In this document: in pieces, positions 57,075 through 64,000 of the stretch | How positions within the stretch are numbered: the first letter of the stretch is position 1 | Layout of the letters: every line of letters begins with the position of its first letter | Source: Branchiostoma floridae | Taxonomy: Eukaryota > Chordata > Leptocardii > Amphioxiformes > Branchiostomatidae | Assembly: GCF_000003815.2 (NCBI RefSeq) | Contig: NC_049983.1 | Coordinates: forward strand, 20,304,553-20,368,552 | Length of the DNA stretch: 64,000 bases | Direction: 5' to 3' | Notes under the pieces: model-generated | What the model was told of the DNA's origin: nothing | The model's database searches: none | What the model saw: the letters and a program-made list of their open reading frames with translations, nothing else | Made by a program: the position numbers and the translations under genes

Positions 57075-58253
57075 TAATAATTGAGTACTTTAGAGACACA
57101 CGTACTCATTTTTTCATATCAAATGTAACAACATAGTGGAGATCATATATTCCATGCAATGTTCCGGGTGGTTTCCAATGACAGATACACAAATTCGTGC
57201 TGAATCTTTGCTGTTCTGAAGTATAGGGCTGTTGTATCCTATTCATCTACGTTAGTTTAGTAAAGTATGGGTTGGCACACGTACAGAACGATGCTTTACT
57301 TTACTTCGCTTGTCATAATTGGATTACGAAATCGTTCAGTAGCCATCGGCAGATCCGGGAGATCATTTTACACTAAATCAGCAGTCAATTACTCAGTCAA
57401 TACTCGGGTGGATACGGTCGGCATACAACTAACTACAGTCTACGAGCTGAAATGCGCTTTAGAACCACCCACCTCGCTACAAAATACACACCGGCAGCTG
57501 TAATCGATAGAAAGGTCCCTGTATAACAAAGGATTGTACTGCTAAATTGCAGTATTGGGTGACGTCAGATTTAAATCGATACCGTTCCTATATGAAGGCG
57601 GTTAGATTGATATCTAAAGCGTAATAGTTGGGACGGCAATTGCCTGATAAGGTAACAACTTCGGAGTGATTGAAGGGGTAAGCGGGCAGGACGTGCACCT
57701 GAATACATACCAAGATAAATGCAAGTTGGGAAAGAATCTTCAGCACAGCTGCGGTTTTACATTGGATCCTAATAGATTGTTTCCAAGACTTGTTATGCAT
57801 TTCAAAGGCAGATGTGCCTGAATGCGCCTTTAAGTCAATGTCCTTACAGCACAGGAGAACATACGACACAGTTCGTTTGTCAAGTAAATCTCCGAATAAT
57901 TTGAAGAGGATGCCTGTTAATTTTGCAATTACATACTTGCATAAGCATTTACTAGTTCAATGCTTTGGTAAAACCCAAAATATTTAATTGTTCTCATATG
58001 GTAAATGCAATTCATATATTGCATATCAAATGTTTCCACTTGCTTCGTACGTACGAATAATTATAACCAGTACACAATTTCATACCACCAATATTTCATA
58101 TTTCATTCAAGATCTCCGTCCATAACTCCATGTACTAAAGACATAAAAAGATACAAGGGGAGCATGTAACATGTATTTGGGAATGTATGGTCTTGTACTT
58201 TAATTCTTGTATCATTGTATTTTTTTGACATGGCGTCCTTTAATTTCCCACAG
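57075..58253. other. Spacer or intron upstream of gene D coding exon
   Basis: AT-rich, no coding signal. It ends in the pyrimidine-rich acceptor TTTAATTTCCCACAG at 58253. Confidence 0.45.
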
Positions 58254-58372
58254 AATTGCAGAGTCACTTCATATAAGGGTATCAACTAGCAACGGCCAAA
58301 CAAGAGGACTGCTTTCTATGCCCGCCGCCATTTTGACCGTGATTGACATGGCATGGCACCGCCCACATGTGA

Positions 58373-58906
58373 ATGAGCGTCACCAGCGTGAACAGCAGTA
58401 CCGAGGCACCGCCTACGTCATCCGAGCAGCACAGAACATCCGTGCCACCTGCCATCCTCATCCTGTGTCTTGTCGTGCTGGGGATCTGCATCCTGAGCAT
58501 AGGGATCAGCAGAGCCGTGCAGTACCTGGTAAACCACTATGACGTCTATCCTCCTCCTGACATGGAAGACGACGAACAGCGCGTGCGCGATGACCCCGCC
58601 GAAAGGAACGCTGGGGTCAAGCCATGGAGGGGGATGCTCAACTCCTTCTTGGCCACGAACAACAGAGTTGGCATTCAAATCACACCCGAGACGCCTGTAC
58701 GCCGACATTCGTCTGATTCGAGGCGCAATGCCTATAACACTGAAGACAATCATCACTGTACTGATGATACAAATGATGACATTTCTCACTCATCCGGAGG
58801 TGCAGTTCCAAACGGAACCACCGAAGTCCAGACTATGCAACGATTCTATATGCAAGATGGCAGGGATCGAAAAGAGGCCTGGGGCCCTCGAGAAGTGGTG
58901 GTTTGA
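58373..58906 (+). CDS. Small single-pass membrane protein, family member D (unknown function)
   Basis: I do not recognise this gene. It codes for 177 residues. A good acceptor (TTTCCCACAG) ends at 58253, and the ATG at 58373 lies 119 bases into the exon; earlier ATGs in the exon are out of frame. The N-terminus is Ser/Thr-rich with a sequon at N7 and no signal peptide. The helix spans about residues 26-46, then the motif SIGISRAVQYLV (42-53), a Pro/acidic stretch (YPPPDMEDDEQ), a kinase-type site RRHSSD (110-115), an Asp/His-rich segment and the end GPREVVV. Gene C shares the QYLVN segment and the HSSD site. The predicted topology is N-outside, C-inside. The coding part is GC-richer than its surroundings. 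Confidence 0.75.
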   Translation: MSVTSVNSSTEAPPTSSEQHRTSVPPAILILCLVVLGICILSIGISRAVQYLVNHYDVYPPPDMEDDEQRVRDDPAERNAGVKPWRGMLNSFLATNNRVGIQITPETPVRRHSSDSRRNAYNTEDNHHCTDDTNDDISHSSGGAVPNGTTEVQTMQRFYMQDGRDRKEAWGPREVVV

Positions 58907-61900
58907 ATTTGGATTATGCGACGTCGATGTTTCCTGCGCTTGCGGGCTATCCACTCTCGTCCGAGGATGAGAATTGTCAATCGAGCCACAGAAGCGCAAT
59001 ACACATTGGATTGGGTACTTATGGCGATATCCTATAAATGGAAAGTTCCTTTGAACACGGGTACCTTTCTGCATGTAAATACGCGAAAGAGATTTTGATT
59101 TCCTATTTGACGTTGACATCATGTCTCAGTAGACGATTGATCAAAAGGAATAATTCACCATACTGTGTATATCTCCGGCACTGTGGGAAATTTCCTGTCT
59201 CTTTACTGCTCGAACTTGACATCGGGAATCCGTTTATTGCTATGGAGAGGTCATGTAAGTTAATAAGGCCATTTCCCGTTCGATATATCTGGCACCAGCA
59301 GTAATTCATCTATCGGATGCAACTGTAGTTCAGGTTTACCTCCCACTCCTTCCCCAATACCATATTGATACAGATGATGACACGAACTACTGAAAGTTTC
59401 ATCTAGTAATTATAAATGAGGGAAACGGTAGGCTATTGAATATATCCTTCTTTCTGTCGAAAATCTGCAGGGCAATAAAAAAAAACTTTTACGCCACATC
59501 GATCACCGAAAGAAACTTTAATGCACTGCCCTCCCTGACATTGCCAGCACGACAGAACTCATTGTGCTGGTTCCAACAGGCTTCGTTACTCGTACATAAA
59601 AGATTGTCATCACTCCCAGGACTATCAGTATCTGACTGATCGGTGTAACGCCGGTAAACTATTGCCATGTTTGACCCGGAGGTTATCTCATTCTATGGAA
59701 ACGAAGCGTTGCCGTTGACAATTGACCTATGGAGTACTGCCATCTGGCTCCCGAGCTGACTCCTTCACAGATGACCAGGGCACTGTGTGAACTGAAGTTG
59801 AATAATCTTTCCTTGCCGTGGAATTTTGCAATTCTCCTCTGAATAGAAAGGTTGGGATCGATATTTTTTTCACGCCCTGGTGGCGATATGTCCCAACCAC
59901 TTTATCCAAAAAGCATGCAGCACACGTCTGGACATCATAAACAGCGCAACCGTCCGGAAAGCACAGTCCATATTTCAAACTCTGCCCTCATTCCTGCACA
60001 GTTATGGTGATTCCTGCTCTCGCTCCATTATTTCAGATGACATACGATCATGGAATACCAACATTGGTGTTTTTTTACAGCTCTAATTTCGATTTATGGC
60101 AGCGGAAGCGATTTCTTAATGGTGTGTCGTGGGGTCAAGATGGCTGACGTTTCTGATACAAATCCCATTAATCAGCAGTTCTCGGCAGTGCCAATACTCA
60201 GGCTGGATACTAGTAGTGACATTTATTACCAGACAAAATTAAAGATTCGGTCAGCAATAGCTTGAGACAGATACATCACTTATCAAGCGTGTGTGAAGGG
60301 TCATGGTATCTCGGGATTTCTTTATTAGGAGCTAGCGGTACATTTGGGATGAATAATACAAATGTTTCCATCTACCGTTGTCGAACCAGGGTTTTTACCT
60401 TTAAGAACACTCTGCCATGATGATAGAGTGGTAATGACCTGACAACTTGTAGTAGGCTGCTCCGACACTAGTCAAGGCGTTATACAGAGCTGTATTAACA
60501 CACCAAGGATTGAAATAATCCTTACTTAACTCTTAAAGATTCTTCCCAGTTCTGTAAATGGCCAAGCTTGGCCATTTCATGTGTATGGAATGGGTTCTGG
60601 CACGTAAACTTTCAATTGCACGACAGCACATGCTGGATCAACTGAAGACAAGTCTACGGTACTCGTGACTTTTACCACTGATGGGAGGCTTTGGTCAACC
60701 ATTATATGGAACCTGAAATGTTGCGCGGGCCTCTTGGTGAAGGCAGTATCTGGTGTTAGGTGTTACTGGACACAGCAATGACCTATACCTGCCGGATTTA
60801 AGCTTCCGGAGGGGACCGAGTGTAGAATACAAGGAAACTGTATACTGGGCACATGAGTACAGTGTATCTTAATTATACTATTATTCTACCAGTCACAAAC
60901 TTCCCAAGGAGTCTACAGTCTACAGACATTCCATTAATTATATGAACAGTATTAACATGCAGATCTCAGTAGTCAAAAGAAAGCGAGGTGATATAACTTG
61001 TTATTTAGAAGACAAACAACAATATTTAGACAGAATAAGACTTATAGGCTACTTATGTACAAAATACTTAACTTTTCACAATGCTGCATGCTTAAAAGAT
61101 ACCAGGCATATTCTTATGTAATAAAAACTGAATCCCATTCCAGGCTTCATTCGATAGTATTTTGCTTAGGATCATCAAAATTAGTCACTTTCTGTAATTG
61201 CTGCTGCAAAGATACCGTAATCATTGTCATTTGTATGTTATCAAACGTACTGAGATCAATGCTTTACTCGAGACCAGTCTTTTCCTGGTTACTTGTGAGG
61301 CTAAGGGCAATGAACCGTACCTTGTCGCACTCCGAAATTGGCTGCTTCCTTCTCTCTCAGGTTGGAAATTGATTTCGCCTGTCCACGGTAGCTTAGCAGT
61401 AGTGCTGTCCCCAGACAACCAATGACACCGTGGGCATTAATCAAGAACCACGGAGTGACCCTACTGCTGACCCGCCATTACTCACTCTCCTGCCTGATCT
61501 AAAGTCAATTCACTCCAGTGGGCTGAGTTGATTCAACATTTCCATAAACGTCAATAGTTTAACGTAATATCTAAAAAGAAATTGAATCTTGTACCCCCGC
61601 AATTTTTTTCTTTAATTTCTAGTATAATTCATTTTTTGTGAATTTTTTGCTGGTTCTGTAATTTTCTTGACCATGTAAGTTTGGACCCGGACTGAGCGTC
61701 CAATCTTGGGTATCAACTTTGGAAGCAGGCAAAGCAAGCCAACTTCCCCACGGTGCTAATTTCCTGTTTCACCACATTCCGCGTCACACCGTACTCTGTC
61801 GCTGTGCAATATTCAAGTGACTGCGGATAGACATCAGGACAGGCAAACATACAGTCCGAAAACAACATCAATTTATTTACGGAGGCTTAAACAGTACTTT

Positions 61901-64000
61901 ACATTGTCAACGGTTGCCATAGTCTGTTTAGTGATGAACATATGGAGGCCCGCAGAAGTTTTGACAAACTCATTCTGTTGTCTGGGTTCCAGATGTTCAA
62001 AGTCCTGAAATTGATTTACCTTAGCTTGCAGACGGCAGTAATGGGCTATTGGACCTTGAGGTTCCTGGTATAGAACATCCATTAAGCAAATATTGAACAT
62101 CAACTCAGAGGTCTAGATTTGCAGGATTCCCTTGACCTAATTCGACCAAATACGGTTTGTCCAGAGGACATAGCTGGTCATACCCTGCCCAGTGTGGTTC
62201 GGTCGGGACTCTAGCCGATATTGCTTGTGTTCACTCCTATACTCGTATGTTCCCTTTCAATAGAGCTATTCAATTCGTTAACCATGGGCACATTGATGCC
62301 CTGACATAAAGGTTGAATTCATTTCGTCAGGTCCTCGCGGGTGCCAGTAATCTAATGGTCTGCTGTGTTACTCCTGCCGTTCTCGGTGGTTTAATATGTT
62401 TAGTCCAGCAGTAAACGGTTTTCAGGCAACGCTGCAATTTAGTAGAATAACGCTGATGTCGGGTTAATAGGCTAATCTCCAGCGTATACTCAGTTAGATT
62501 ATTAGATTCAAAAATCTGTGTGTATATCCATTTTGTCCAGGCTTTCTATGCATTACACCACGTTTTGTTTGCTAGACTTTTTGACCCGACTTTTTGAGGT
62601 CCAGTTCTCTGCTCATCAAAAGGGTGCTGTGGGTACAAAATTAGAGCTAATCTCGGAAGAAATCAAGACCCTGGTCATAAAAACATGACACATATATGAA
62701 ATGTATGTCATACAATGTTGTATCGAAACCATATTTATCGATCACACAGTGAAAATAAGCTTATCGCCATTGGACTGTAATGGTATCATTTATCTGTGTA
62801 ACAAGAACTGAGGACTTTTTATAGATCATATGATAAGCTCAAAGTACCTTTGTATTTTCAGAAACTATGATTGGTAACGACATTTACGACAAAATGGTAC
62901 ACGATGCAGCTACATACATCGCTGCACACCCAAGCCATGTGGTGACAGATTTGGGTTGCTAGGGACGGTTTACTGAATCCAACAGGGCTGCAAGAGAAAC
63001 CTCCATGAATGTTTTTTTCTCGTTCAGCCTCTTCTCATTAAATCGTAGAATCAAAGATGAAACCCTTTCCAAAGAATCAATGTATATGTATTAAATTGTA
63101 CTAACTTAAATATCAGTAACATATAATGAATCAGAGGTTGTCAGGTTTGGGGTTCAATACGTGCTTAATTGGTTCCCCTTTCACCAATATACACGCATGT
63201 ACCTTTGCCCTAGTACCTCCACGATACATATCAAATAATGGGCCTCCTGTGGATAGTTTATTGATTAACTTGACGTCTAGTATGAATATGTGTACTTTCT
63301 TTGAGCCTGGCAGAAGGTCACTAATTGCCAATGACGTAGCCTGTTGTTTGTTATTATTTGTAGCATATTTCCCTACGGAAGCGATAAGACCGTGCTGTAT
63401 TTCATTGCCGTGATCAATGACCTGCTTTTCAAGGAAACGAAGAAGATGGCTTTGAGGCAGTTGATACCCGCTATCTTGTTCCGACAGTCAAGTTTGACTA
63501 TATATAGTTTGCTTTCATTGCGCCCCTAGCGGCTCTGCCAAACGTCGGTGCTCCAAATAAAGCGCTACAATAATTTCCGCATCAATGTGGCAGTTTGATC
63601 TCATGCCCCTAGCGATAGGAAAGGGCAAGACAATTATCATTATCATTGTGCAGTACTTCCATATATCGTTAGGCGACGCCACATGCGCATCTCAGCAGAT
63701 CATATTTCAACCCGAATCCTGTGTGGATGAAGGTTCGCAATGCTATGCATGTATGCCAATCACATTTGAGGTCTCCATTTATTCTGATCCTGAGTTACAC
63801 AAACTGACAGGAAAGGTCTCTACAAAAGTACGAAGATAGACGTATCTTCTGCAACACCCTTCTGTGTTCTCAATTTGATCCCACCGTGTCAACTCGCAAA
63901 GTCGTTGGGAGATTACAGCCGCCCGATCTATATCCCTGAAGCGCTGTTATAATGTACTCCGTGACGGAAGACTTTCATTTGCACACATTAGATAACAACA
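58907..64000. other. Gene-poor region, no supported gene
   Basis: A possible polyadenylation signal AATAAA for gene D lies at 59474-59479. The rest holds chance open frames only, including 60998-61372 (+) and 63585-63839 (+), with no recognisable domain or convincing splice borders. Confidence 0.4.

Noticed and set aside
59895-60090. Frame with RLDIINSATVRKAQSIF, possibly a LINE tail
   Set aside because: Vaguely like LINE C-termini but lacks the F-x-x-R-x(4)-W-N-x-L-P signature, so it is not supported.

Overview
This is eukaryotic, animal nuclear DNA. The one gene I can name is an alpha-tubulin gene split into eight coding exons with ordinary GT-AG introns. Around it are long AT-rich spacers, CA and poly(C) microsatellites, decayed non-LTR retrotransposons and several non-autonomous DNA transposons. 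The mix fits an invertebrate deuterostome, and my best guess is a cephalochordate (amphioxus). That is an inference from gene structure and repeat style, not a proof.

Layout. 1-1257 holds the last exon of a small single-pass membrane protein gene (A, + strand). 4279-6993 is a transposon-like repeat whose second copy lies inverted at 55540-57074. 7876-14319 is the alpha-tubulin gene (+). 14553-15500 is membrane protein gene B (-), convergent with tubulin. 19584-20213 is membrane protein gene C (-). 20573-21660 and 48660-49160 are two copies of a module-rich, CA-microsatellite-bearing repeat family. 21661-33900 is mostly gene-poor, with a LINE tail at 30587-30991. 33998-37665 holds unassigned open exon-like segments on the - strand. 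38095-39005 is a foldback-like element with long arms built from short palindromes, followed by more of the same palindromes, an integrase zinc-finger exon remnant and a very clean 254-bp MITE. 42904-53450 is almost featureless apart from the second module-rich repeat. 58373-58906 is membrane protein gene D (+). The rest, to 64000, shows nothing I can support.

The most interesting signal is that A, B, C and D are one family. Each has a short glycosylatable N-terminus without a signal peptide, one transmembrane helix and a charged, low-complexity cytoplasmic tail. Each has its whole reading frame in a single exon just after a splice acceptor. All four share a juxtamembrane motif, [ST]-[VI]-x-[VI]-S-x-[AC]-x-[NQ]-[KY]-L-[AV]. 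I do not recognise the family. The four genes are spread over 58 kb on both strands around the tubulin gene, so they look like a local, diverging family of membrane proteins rather than an operon-like unit.

Limits: exon boundaries rest on splice consensus and reading frame only. Five-prime untranslated exons, promoters and the unassigned exons are tentative. No homology search was possible.
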